64,000 nt of DNA from Flavobacteriales bacterium. GTDB taxonomy: Bacteria; Bacteroidota; Bacteroidia; Flavobacteriales_G; Salibacteraceae. The DNA lies in the NCBI GenBank assembly GCA_020435995.1, contig JAGQYO010000001.1, forward strand, positions 62,001 to 126,000. Direction: 5' to 3'. Every line of letters begins with the position of its first letter. Position 1 is the stretch's first letter. Under the pieces are notes generated by a model. It saw only the letters and a program-made list of their open reading frames with translations, was not told the DNA's origin and ran no database searches. Below are positions 1-8,600 of this stretch, one piece after another. Made by a program: the position numbers and the translations under genes.

Positions 1-221
1 GCTACAAACTCTTTAACACGAAAATGGTTCAATCTCTCAATTTGAAAGAAAAGCGATTTGGATTTGAACCAGAGGTAACGGCTAAAATCAGCCGAATTCC
101 GCTTATAAGGATTTACGAGGTGGGTATAAGCTACTACGGTAGAACCTACGCTGAGGGAAAAAAAATAAACTGGCGAGATGGATTCGAAGCGCTCAAATGC
201 ATTATTAAATACAATTTGTAA
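1..221 (+). CDS. Glycosyltransferase family 2, C-terminal end (partial)
   Basis: The frame is open from the left edge of the window (first full codon at base 3) and stops at 221, so only about the last 72 residues are present. They contain GFEPEVTAKISR followed by YYGRTYAEGKKINWRDG, a pair of motifs typical of the C-terminal part of dolichol-phosphate-mannose-synthase-like GT2 enzymes, which move a sugar from a nucleotide donor to a lipid or glycan acceptor at the cytoplasmic membrane. The catalytic N-terminal domain lies outside the window, so the substrate cannot be inferred. The first ATG at 24 is internal and not the real start. Confidence 0.75.
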   Translation, partial: YKLFNTKMVQSLNLKEKRFGFEPEVTAKISRIPLIRIYEVGISYYGRTYAEGKKINWRDGFEALKCIIKYNL

Positions 222-305
222 TTCTTCTTTCTAGGGTAAAACACCTAGATTAAATTCATGCAAAATACTGATTAACACATATAGGCTTCGTATCAATTCT
301 TAACA

Positions 306-313
306 TATATTTG
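306..313 (+). promoter_or_regulatory. Candidate -7 box (TATATTTG)
   Basis: TATATTTG matches the Bacteroidota primary-sigma -7 consensus TAnnTTTG and sits 45 bp upstream of the PKD lipoprotein ATG. No clear -33 TTG is visible at the usual distance, so this is a motif match only. Confidence 0.4.
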
Positions 314-358
314 CCCCGTCTAGTCAAATTAAATTTAGAACTTTAAATTTAGAAAATT

Positions 359-1168
359 ATGAAAAAAGTATTATTAATGGCAGCTGTAGGTGGGTTTATT
401 CTTTCTAGCTGTAGTAAAGAACCAGAAGTAAGCTTCACAGCTGATAAGACTTCTGCAAAAATGAATGAGTCTGTAACCTTTACAAATGGTTCGGCTGAGA
501 AAAAAGCGTATAACTTCGAGTGGAGTTTTGGTGATGGTGGATCTGCGGCGACTTTCAATGCGGCTCACGCCTATACTTCTCCTGGAGCATACACGGTAAC
601 GCTTACAGCTTCAAACAAAAAAGGTAACAAATTTGGAACTGCAACTGCAGCTATTACAGTTAGTAAAGAAGATGCTAACTTGAGCACAGATCAAAACACG
701 TACAACAACAATCAAATGGCTTACGATCAAAAGATGAAAGCTATTATGAATGCGATGGTTGGAACTTGGAAAGTATCTGCTGTTAGTGCTTCAGCTACTT
801 ATTGTGCTACATCTAGTTCTACTACAGTTGTTGGTAATGCTGATGCCCTAAAGTCTACCATTACAATGAATGAAGGTGGTAAAATGACTTTTGCTGATTA
901 CAACGGTAACTTAGATCAAGGAAATTGGGATTTAATTGATCCTACTCATGTTCACTTGTACAACAGCTTTGAATTTAGTTATACAAATACTTCTAACAGC
1001 AACCTAGAGGATCACTTTAACATTCCAAGCGGTGTGTATGTAATGACTCAAAGTGGTGCTACAGTAACTCTTTCTAGGTTAGAAACTACTACTACCACTA
1101 CTACTACTGGTACTACTACTACTAACTGTGATAACACAGCATCTTATTCTTTAACATTGTCTAAGTAA
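359..1168 (+). CDS. PKD-domain lipoprotein with lipocalin-like C-terminal part
   Basis: A 269-residue predicted outer-surface or periplasmic lipoprotein. The N-terminus is a lipoprotein signal peptide with lipobox LSSC and the lipidated cysteine at residue 18. Residues about 25-100 form a PKD domain (WSFGDGG and a Y-T-V-T-L-T strand), a beta-sandwich common in Bacteroidota surface proteins. From about residue 135, GTWKVSAVSA starts a region resembling the lipocalin-like domain of many Bacteroidota lipoproteins; this part is inference. Near the C-terminus, ACT/ACC codon repeats encode a threonine-rich tract, a simple-sequence region that could vary in length. The gene stands alone with a -7 box upstream and a strong terminator downstream. 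No enzymatic role is apparent. Confidence 0.8.
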   Translation: MKKVLLMAAVGGFILSSCSKEPEVSFTADKTSAKMNESVTFTNGSAEKKAYNFEWSFGDGGSAATFNAAHAYTSPGAYTVTLTASNKKGNKFGTATAAITVSKEDANLSTDQNTYNNNQMAYDQKMKAIMNAMVGTWKVSAVSASATYCATSSSTTVVGNADALKSTITMNEGGKMTFADYNGNLDQGNWDLIDPTHVHLYNSFEFSYTNTSNSNLEDHFNIPSGVYVMTQSGATVTLSRLETTTTTTTTGTTTTNCDNTASYSLTLSK

Positions 1169-1190
1169 TCCTTAGGTAAATCATAATTAA

Positions 1191-1225
1191 AAAGCCCGCT
1201 CTCGAAAGAGAAGCGGGCTTTTTTT
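1191..1225. terminator. Bidirectional rho-independent terminator
   Basis: An AGCCCGCT/AGCGGGCT stem (1193-1200 and 1212-1219) is flanked by an A-run on the left and a T-run on the right. It lies between the convergent PKD lipoprotein and scoB genes and can terminate both. Confidence 0.9.
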
Positions 1226-1244
1226 ATTCCATAAACTAAATTAA

Positions 1245-1904
1245 TCAGAATACCATTTCTGGAATATCACCTTCGATAGTTAACTTGCCTTGAGTGGCGT
1301 TTTTAATTTCTTCAACGCTAACTCCTGGAGCTCGCTCAATCAATTTGAATCCACCTTGTGGCAGTACATCCAAAACCGCCAAATCTGTTACAATCTTTTT
1401 AACACAATTCACACCCGTTAAAGGAAGAGTACACTCTTTTAAAATCTTCGATTCTCCTGCTTTATTGGCGTGCATCATAGCCACAATTATATTATCGGCT
1501 GAGGCTACCAAATCCATGGCACCACCCATGCCCTTCACCATACGACCAGGAATCTTCCAATTGGCGATATCTCCACGCTCCGAAACCTCCATAGCTCCCA
1601 AAATAGTAAGCTGCACATGTTGTCCCCGAATCATTGCAAAAGATGTTGCCGAATCGAAAAGTACGGCGCCTTTTTCAAGAGTTACCGTTTGCTTGCCAGC
1701 GTTAATCAAATCAGCATCTTCCTCTCCTTCGAAGGGAAATGGGCCCATGCCCAAAATGCCATTCTCTGATTGAAATTCTACATTAATGCCATCTGGAATG
1801 TAATTAGCTACCAATGTTGGAATCCCAATTCCTAAGTTAACGTATTGCCCATCCTTCACTTCTCTAGCTATGCGTTGGGCTATTTGAGTTTTATTCAATG
1901 CCAT
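1245..1904 (-). CDS. scoB: 3-oxoacid CoA-transferase, subunit B
   Basis: Beta subunit of succinyl-CoA:3-ketoacid (acetoacetate) CoA-transferase, which moves CoA between succinyl-CoA and acetoacetate in the cytoplasm for ketone-body or branched-chain breakdown. Its 219 residues match the family length. The SENGILG motif (residues 46-52) carries the catalytic glutamate, E47, which forms the enzyme-CoA thioester. GIGIPTLVANYIPDG near the N-terminus and MGGAMDLVA in the middle are also typical. It follows scoA with only 2 bp between them and so is almost certainly co-transcribed and co-folded with it. A close relative such as acetate CoA-transferase beta (AtoA) cannot be excluded on sequence alone. 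Confidence 0.92.
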   Translation of the reverse strand: MALNKTQIAQRIAREVKDGQYVNLGIGIPTLVANYIPDGINVEFQSENGILGMGPFPFEGEEDADLINAGKQTVTLEKGAVLFDSATSFAMIRGQHVQLTILGAMEVSERGDIANWKIPGRMVKGMGGAMDLVASADNIIVAMMHANKAGESKILKECTLPLTGVNCVKKIVTDLAVLDVLPQGGFKLIERAPGVSVEEIKNATQGKLTIEGDIPEMVF

Positions 1905-1906
1905 AA

Positions 1907-2611
1907 TTATCCCCTTTGTCTTACTGTACGTTGTTCAATCCTCTTTTCGTAGTTAACGCCCTTAAATATCCTCTGAACAAATATTCCAGGGGTGTGTATT
2001 TGGTTAGGGTCCAATTCACCAGCCGGGACAAGTTCTTCTACTTCAGCCACTGTGATTTTACCAGCCATAGCCATCATAGGGTTGAAATTACGAGCAGTTG
2101 CCTTATAAATTAAGTTACCCGCCGTATCTCCTTTCCACGCCTTTACGAAAGCAAAATCCGCAGTGAGAGCCGATTCTAAAATGTGTGGCTTACCATTAAA
2201 CTCTCTGACCTCCTTGCCCTCAGCTACCTCCGTTCCATAGCCCGCAGGAGTGTAGAACGCGGGTATACCCGCTCCGCCAGCACGACATCTCTCAGCTAAA
2301 GAACCTTGCGGAATTAAGTCTACTTCTAATTCTCCGCTGAGCATTTGTCTCTCAAATTCGTCATTTTCTCCAACATAGCTTGATATCATTTTCTTAATCT
2401 GCCTGTTGTGAAGAAGAAGGCCTAGGCCAAAGTCATCAACACCTGCATTATTGGATATACAAGTAACTCCATTAATTCTTCTCCGAACAAGTTCAGCTAT
2501 TGCGTTTTCAGGAATACCACACAGCCCAAAACCACCGAGCATGAAGGTCATTCCATTTTGTACTCCATCCAAGGCGACTTCCACATTGGCTACTACCTTA
2601 TACATTGCCAT
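1907..2611 (-). CDS. scoA: 3-oxoacid CoA-transferase, subunit A
   Basis: Alpha subunit of the same CoA-transferase, 234 residues. The CoA-transferase family I signature [10 protein letters not shown] lies at about residues 26-35, and [16 protein letters not shown] and GTEVAEGKE are also characteristic of SCOT-type alpha subunits. It is the first gene of the scoA-scoB pair. ATG codons at residues 1 and 3 are both possible starts. PBP1A lies upstream on the same strand across a 69-bp gap, so read-through from PBP1A is possible but not required. Confidence 0.92.
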   Translation of the reverse strand: MAMYKVVANVEVALDGVQNGMTFMLGGFGLCGIPENAIAELVRRRINGVTCISNNAGVDDFGLGLLLHNRQIKKMISSYVGENDEFERQMLSGELEVDLIPQGSLAERCRAGGAGIPAFYTPAGYGTEVAEGKEVREFNGKPHILESALTADFAFVKAWKGDTAGNLIYKATARNFNPMMAMAGKITVAEVEELVPAGELDPNQIHTPGIFVQRIFKGVNYEKRIEQRTVRQRG

Positions 2612-2680
2612 ATTCTAATATTTTTTTCTCGTTGATTCAAATGTACTCAAAGGGTAAAAACTAACAGCTGACTAATAACA

Positions 2681-5032
2681 TCAATCCCATGGATTGTCAT
2701 CTGAATCATAAGGGCTCTTGCCTGTGAGCCCTCCACCCTCTTCGCAATTCAATTTAATATCAATGGGTTCACTAGGTTTTTCAAAGTCACCCTTACTAAT
2801 ATCCAGTGTTTTATCAGCATACACTTTATTCATATAATAACCCCATATTGGTAGCGCCATATTGGTTCCGCTTCCTTTTTCTAAGTTAGAAAAACGAATA
2901 GCTCGGTCTTCACCTCCAACCCAAACGCCAGTAACTAAGTCTGGAGTAATCCCCATAAACCATCCATCCGATTGGTTCTGAGTAGTTCCTGTTTTTCCAG
3001 CAATTGGTATTTCAGCAGGTATTCCACCATAGGGTCTGGTTGCTTTGTCAAACCGCAGCCGAATAGCCGTGCCTCCTTTTCTAGTTCCTAAATCCCTACA
3101 GTAGTTATATGTAGTAGTTCCTTTAAGCAACTCCAGCATAACGTATGCATCTCGTTCACTCATTACGCTATTCGACTTCCTTTTTTGAAGGTTATTAAAA
3201 ATTTCATTACCATCTTTATCTACTATTCTAGTAACAAAAATGGGCTCCAACCATTGACCTTTATTTGCAAAGCTAGCGTAGGCCCCAACCATTTCATAAA
3301 GCGATACATCTGCCACGCCCAAACACAAACTAGGTACAGGGTCCATATCACTATTAATTCCAGCCTTCTTTACAAAATTCACCACAGCTTGAGGACTTAC
3401 TTGGCGCATAACGTAGGCTGTAATCGTATTTAAAGAGTTGGCCAAGCCGTATTTAAGCGTAACAGAATAGCCATAGTCTTTACCTGGGTTATGAGGCGTC
3501 CAATCTTTTAATAAACCATATTCGCCTTTTTCAAAAGTATATGGCACATTAGGTATTTCAGTACAAGGGCTCATTCCTTTGTCCATAATGGCTAGGGCAT
3601 AAACAAAAGGTTTAATGGTTGACCCGATTTGGCGTTTCCCCTGAGCCACGTGATCATAAGCAAAATGCTTGTAGTTGAACCCTCCAACCCATGCCTTTAT
3701 AAAGCCATTCTTGGGATCTACTGACATCATTCCAGTTTGAAGGAAACACTTGTTATATTCTATTAAAGCAAGGGGTGAGAGAATGGTGTCCTTTTCGCCA
3801 GCCCAAGTGAAAACCTTCGTTGGTACGGGTGTATTGAACACTTTCTCAATGGAATCTTTGGACAAACCCTCTCTTTTTAATTCGCTGTACAAATCCGATC
3901 GGGTCATTGCCGTTTTCATCAAGCCCTGTATCTGACTTTCGGACATTTGGTCGCTGAATGGTGGGTGTTTTTTTCTTTTAATATGGTTCCAGAAATCTTT
4001 TTGTAATTCCTTGCCCATGTGTTCATTTACAGCATATTCAGCATACGCTTGGAGCCTCGAATCTATAGTTGTATAGATTTTAAGTCCATCACGGTAGATG
4101 TTGTATGGCTCACCATTAGCTTTAGCTATTTTGTAATGGCCATCCTCATCCTTTTCGCTGGTTAATTTATGCACATAAGCTCTAAGTGCTTCTCGAAAAT
4201 AAGGCGCCACGCCCTCCTTGTGATCCACATTTCTATAATCAAGGATTAAGGGAACTTGTCTTAGCGAATCGTATTCTTCCTCAGTAATCCTCTCGTTTCG
4301 TTTCATTTGATATAGCACTACATTTCTTCGATCCGTAGTTAATTCCAACCTTCTCCGTGGATTAAATAGCGAAGGATTTTTTGCCATTCCAACTAATACA
4401 GCAGATTCCACAATGTTCAATGAATCTGAAGGCTTATTGAAATACACTTGTGCTGCAGATTTAATTCCAACCGCATTATTTACAAAATCAAATTTATTGA
4501 GGTACATAGTTAGAATTTCCTTCTTGGTATATTGCCTCTCTAGCCGCACCGAAATAATCCATTCTTGAAGTTTTTGAATGACCCTCATCAATTTATTGGA
4601 AGGACGTTCGTGAAATAGCATTTTTGCCAATTGCTGTGTTATGGTACTTGCACCTCCCTTGGTGCCGGCAAACATCACAGCCCGAACAAGTCCTCGGAAA
4701 TCTATTCCCGAATGTTCAAAAAACCGCTCATCTTCAGTTGAAACAAGTGCATCAATCACAAAAGGAGAGATTTCTGAATAGGATGCATTAGATCTATTTT
4801 CTTGAAAATACTTACCCAATAAGCGACCATCAGAAGTGTAAATCTCAGTTGCAAGGTTGCTTTTGGGGTTTTCCAGCTCCTCAAATGATGGCAGCTGACC
4901 AAATAAACCCAAGGATATTAAGTACATGAATAAACCAAAAAGCACAATAGGGCCAAATAGAAAAGCCCACAGAATAAGCATCTGTTTGCGGTATGATTTC
5001 TTTTTTTTGTTTTTTGGATTATTCTCTATCAT
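2681..5032 (-). CDS. Class A penicillin-binding protein 1A (transglycosylase/transpeptidase)
   Basis: Bifunctional peptidoglycan synthase of 783 residues, anchored in the cytoplasmic membrane by one helix (about 18-45) after a Lys-rich cytoplasmic start. The GT51 glycosyltransferase domain shows EDERFFEH (catalytic Glu about residue 100), GGASTITQQLAK (126-137) and RQYTKKEILTMYLN (166-179). The transpeptidase domain has all three active-site motifs: STIK with nucleophile Ser471, SLN (533-535) and KTGTTQ (680-685). It polymerises lipid II and cross-links the stem peptides. The long linker between the domains (about 260-420) is typical of Bacteroidota PBP1A. It is divergent from the marR-like gene. 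No key residue is missing. Confidence 0.95.
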   Translation of the reverse strand: MIENNPKNKKKKSYRKQMLILWAFLFGPIVLFGLFMYLISLGLFGQLPSFEELENPKSNLATEIYTSDGRLLGKYFQENRSNASYSEISPFVIDALVSTEDERFFEHSGIDFRGLVRAVMFAGTKGGASTITQQLAKMLFHERPSNKLMRVIQKLQEWIISVRLERQYTKKEILTMYLNKFDFVNNAVGIKSAAQVYFNKPSDSLNIVESAVLVGMAKNPSLFNPRRRLELTTDRRNVVLYQMKRNERITEEEYDSLRQVPLILDYRNVDHKEGVAPYFREALRAYVHKLTSEKDEDGHYKIAKANGEPYNIYRDGLKIYTTIDSRLQAYAEYAVNEHMGKELQKDFWNHIKRKKHPPFSDQMSESQIQGLMKTAMTRSDLYSELKREGLSKDSIEKVFNTPVPTKVFTWAGEKDTILSPLALIEYNKCFLQTGMMSVDPKNGFIKAWVGGFNYKHFAYDHVAQGKRQIGSTIKPFVYALAIMDKGMSPCTEIPNVPYTFEKGEYGLLKDWTPHNPGKDYGYSVTLKYGLANSLNTITAYVMRQVSPQAVVNFVKKAGINSDMDPVPSLCLGVADVSLYEMVGAYASFANKGQWLEPIFVTRIVDKDGNEIFNNLQKRKSNSVMSERDAYVMLELLKGTTTYNYCRDLGTRKGGTAIRLRFDKATRPYGGIPAEIPIAGKTGTTQNQSDGWFMGITPDLVTGVWVGGEDRAIRFSNLEKGSGTNMALPIWGYYMNKVYADKTLDISKGDFEKPSEPIDIKLNCEEGGGLTGKSPYDSDDNPWD

Positions 5033-5132
5033 AATGAAAGGTAAAAGTAAAAATACCTTGTTAGCAGTATAGCAATATTAATGGGCTTTTTGAAACCACC
5101 TGTGTCAATAAAGCCTAATTTATTTTTGGAGG

Positions 5133-5149
5133 CAGACTATTCAAGTCTG
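5133..5149. promoter_or_regulatory. Candidate MarR operator (inverted repeat)
   Basis: CAGACT-ATTCA-AGTCTG is a perfect 6-5-6 inverted repeat in the 141-bp divergent region between PBP1A and the MarR gene, directly upstream of the gene's -7 box. A repressor bound there would block that promoter. Autoregulation is the usual MarR arrangement; binding here is inference. Confidence 0.5.
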
Positions 5150-5152
5150 TTA

Positions 5153-5160
5153 TAAGTTTG
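5153..5160 (+). promoter_or_regulatory. Candidate -7 box for the MarR gene (TAAGTTTG)
   Basis: TAAGTTTG matches TAnnTTTG 14 bp before the ATG. A TTG lies at 5126-5128, 24 bp upstream, somewhat longer than the usual spacing. The candidate operator fills the spacer. Confidence 0.45.
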
Positions 5161-5173
5161 TGACGAACAAAAA

Positions 5174-5614
5174 ATGATATCAATGGGCACTGCGAATCTT
5201 GATCTATTCTTTTATACCCTAGACAAAGCACATCGTTTGGCAAAACGAATGATCTCTAACGAACTGAAAAATTCGGGAATTGATTTAACCGCGGACCAAT
5301 GGGTTTTACTTTGTGGTATTTCTGAAAACAGCAACCAATCACAGGCAAATCTGGCAAACGATATCTTTAAGGATACCGCCTCTGTTACCCGAATTTTAGA
5401 TCTTCTACATGAAAAAGACTTTGTGCGTAGGATACCCAACCACAAGGACAAACGCAAAAGCGCTTTGAAGCTAACTGAAGCGGGTAAAGAAGCCTTGAAA
5501 AGAGCAAACGCATTGGTAGACGAAGTTCGAAAAAAATCACTTGCACGAGCCAGTGAAAACCAAATAGATACCACTATCAAAACCCTGAATGAATTAATCT
5601 ACGAGGCCACATAA
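5174..5614 (+). CDS. MarR-family winged-helix transcriptional regulator
   Basis: A 146-residue dimeric DNA-binding regulator. The order of elements is typical: N-terminal dimerisation helix (AHRLAKRMISNELKNSGIDL), a recognition region (QSQANLANDIFKDTASVTRI), the beta-wing (RIPNHKDKRKSALKLTEAGK, where D-x-R-K contacts the minor groove) and a long C-terminal dimerisation helix. MarR proteins usually repress their own promoter and neighbours and respond to small aromatic ligands; the ligand here is unknown. A perfect inverted repeat just upstream is a good operator candidate. ATG codons at 5174 and 5183 are both possible; the first is chosen. The gene ends 17 bp from the convergent AsmA-like gene. 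Confidence 0.88.
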   Translation: MISMGTANLDLFFYTLDKAHRLAKRMISNELKNSGIDLTADQWVLLCGISENSNQSQANLANDIFKDTASVTRILDLLHEKDFVRRIPNHKDKRKSALKLTEAGKEALKRANALVDEVRKKSLARASENQIDTTIKTLNELIYEAT

Positions 5615-5631
5615 GACTTTAATCAACTCGA

Positions 5632-8600
5632 TCAATCGGCGATGGGCAACGATTCAAGTTGTAACCCATCCTCCTCGTCTCGCAATATGGCGTTTTCCTT
5701 TCTTATTTGCTCCTTTTTGAGTTTTTTTATCCGCTTATCTCGCACACCCATTCCGCTTACCACACCCGACATACTTAGTTTTGCCCAATAATTAAAAATA
5801 GCTCTAGTGGAATCTCTTCTGCTAAAAATATCTCCTTTTTTGGTTATAAAAAAATGTGGGTTCTTGGTGTTAACAACCCTATTGGCCAGAAAATTTTTCA
5901 TAATTACTCCCATACCCTGCTTATCCGGATCTGATTTGTTAAGAAAATCGATGTACAAATTATCGTATAGAATAACAGCATCGCCCATTCCATAGTGCCG
6001 GTTTGCTGTGAAGGATAAATTACCCTCTTTTACATACCCACTCCTTATTCTAACAAAGGCGATGTTCTCAGTAAAATTATTAATCAATGTCGGGTCAAAG
6101 TCTATCAACTTAGCTTCGCCAGAATAGGCACTGTGCTCACTATTTAGGTTAAAGTCGAAGTTCGCTTTAATTAAACCCGTTCCCATCAATTTGGTTGATG
6201 CCGCCAGCTTCATACTTTGATCCTTCTTTTTTTCTGATTCAATGTTGGTGATGTTACTCAAATTCGCATTTAGGTCGGTAAAAATTATTCTTCCTGGTCG
6301 GATGCCATTTTTTGCAAGTTGGTTGTGTTGAACATAACCCCTAGTCAACGTAGCCGAATCTAGTTTTAATGGGAAAGGGGTGCCCAACAGTAACTCCTGA
6401 GGCATGGGCATATATCGTTCAATCATAGGCAGTTGTTTGTTTTTAAACGACCTTACCCACATGCTATCAACCAACAATTGTCTGGCTCGCATTTCGTGGT
6501 TATTAACAGATTTCATGAGGTCCCAATCCAATAGTTTAATATTTTCAACGTACAACTCCAGCCGTGTTCTTTCCCAACCAGCTTCTCTGGCAAATTCAAA
6601 AATGCCAAACTGAGGCTCCATTCGAGCGTGTGATATGTGCAGTGTTTGCTGTGTCGAACTGTATGCTAGCTGCTCGAAACTCAATTCGTAAAACCCTTTG
6701 AGAACCTCATGGCGAAAATCGCCAAAACTCAATTCCATGGTTTGAAATTGTGGGAGTGTGTTTTTAGCAATTGCCAGTTGTTCTGACTTTACGTCTACCC
6801 GTTTAAACCTAAGGGGCTGCTTCAATGTATCGCTAAAAGTCCATTTTACATCACCTTCTTTTAATCTAAACTCTTTGATTAATAGTTTAGAAACAGCATT
6901 AGAATCCATATTCCCTTCCGAATTGAGTGCCATTTCTCTACTCACAACGGGTGTTTCTTTATGAAACTGGGTAATATCGAGATTAGGAGATTCAAGGTAA
7001 ATTCGGTCTAATTGTAACCTTCTATTTTTAATAATGTCGATTGGCTTGAGTCCTTTGATTCCTATTTCCGAAAACTGACCTTCCACAAATAGTTTGTTGT
7101 TTTTGTTCTCATCCTTGAGCATGTAGGCAAGATCGACCCCCGTTAAAGTCACTTCGCCATTTCTTGATCCATATTGAAAATGATCCGCCTTAAAGCTATT
7201 GAGCGAGTCGGAGAAAAGGTGTTGCACGAAATAAGCATCTAGGCTTACATTTTTAGAAAAGAACAGGTTACGATTCGCCAGGGGTGTTTTTGAGCCCAAT
7301 TGGAATCCATGAATAGCAAGCGAATATTGTGGAACCTGAAGCGTGTTTTTTTCACCCGTCTGATGATTCAAGGTGGTCAGCCTAAAGGTTCCCTTTTCAA
7401 CTTTGAGCGTATCGAATTTACCAACATTCCATCCTAATTTTTCGAGCAATTCAACGTGTATTTGGTTCAGCTTTTCTTTTAAATGAGATGGATTATCACC
7501 CGTTATCAAACTAATAAATGACTCGGCTTCGCAAATGCTTCCTTTCGAAAACCTGAACATTTTTTCATTGTCTGGGTCAAAATTGAAATTTTTAAACTCC
7601 CCGTTCAGCAGTTTCGTTTTTACAACTGTTTTTTCATCTGGATCGCGGTTGCGCAGAAGGGGTTCCATTACAATTTCATCAAATAAAAAGTCTTGAGAGT
7701 CATAACTAACATTCTTCAAATCAAGTGAGTGCCTTCCTTTGTCTACCAAAAAACGCCCGTTCTTTAACTTCCCAGATATGGTTTCATGTCCAACGCGGTT
7801 GGAATTGGCCGTTTTGGTAAAATCGGTTGCATTAAAGAATAGGTTTTCAAATAGAACGGGAACCTCTTCGTCTCTTTCTAGTTTGAGACTTGCATTAGCA
7901 ATTTTCAAAGAGTCGATTTTATAGCTTTCAAAGGTGAAGCCTGTAGCAACGTTGCCTTGAGTATTAGGTATTTTAACGGTCACCTTTGGATTCACAAGTA
8001 CTGCCTTCTTTAAGTTGAGCTGGCGTTTATTGATAATTTCATCCCAGTTTAACCCTTTGGTGTCAAACTCACTTACCTCCAACACAACTTCGGTTTGTTG
8101 GTCTTTATATTTTGATCTCAAGTTGGCAATGAAGAGCTTGTTTCGAGAAGATGAGTAGTCAAATTTTGAAAAATTAAATCGTTCGTTTGCTTGAGGAAAA
8201 TTCCAAATTGTATTACCGGCCGAAAGGGCAGAATGGCTCATTAAGTCTATGAGGTATTTCCTTCCATATTTAAATTTCAGTGTGTTAAGATCGTCTACCC
8301 AAATATCGATGTTTGTTGATGAGCAAAAAACATTCTCCTCCTTTCTAGTATTAACAATATCGACCTTCGCCCCCAATACTTTAATAAAGCCCACTTGACC
8401 TGTATCGATATATTGACTCAGAATATCATTAAAAGTTTTTGAGCTCATCTTCATTTGGTTGGCCAAATGCGCTGTATCATAACCCATTTTTAGATAGGGG
8501 CGCAATACCTCAAGACGTTTAATTCTTAATGAGTTATCCCTTTCTAACTCTTCTAAATCTAACCGAGTAGCATGAATAGCCTTCACACTAAACTCTTCGA

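Noticed and set aside
1084-1125. ACT/ACC repeat tract as a possible microsatellite or CRISPR-like repeat
   Set aside because: It encodes an in-frame Thr-rich tail of the PKD lipoprotein and is a simple-sequence repeat without spacers.
1294-1773. 159-codon plus-strand frame inside scoB
   Set aside because: Shadow of the strongly supported CoA-transferase subunit; composition is that of a reverse complement of coding sequence.
3640-3652. CACGTG at about 3645 as a further parS site
   Set aside because: Flanking bases do not match GTTn and nAAC, and it lies inside PBP1A.
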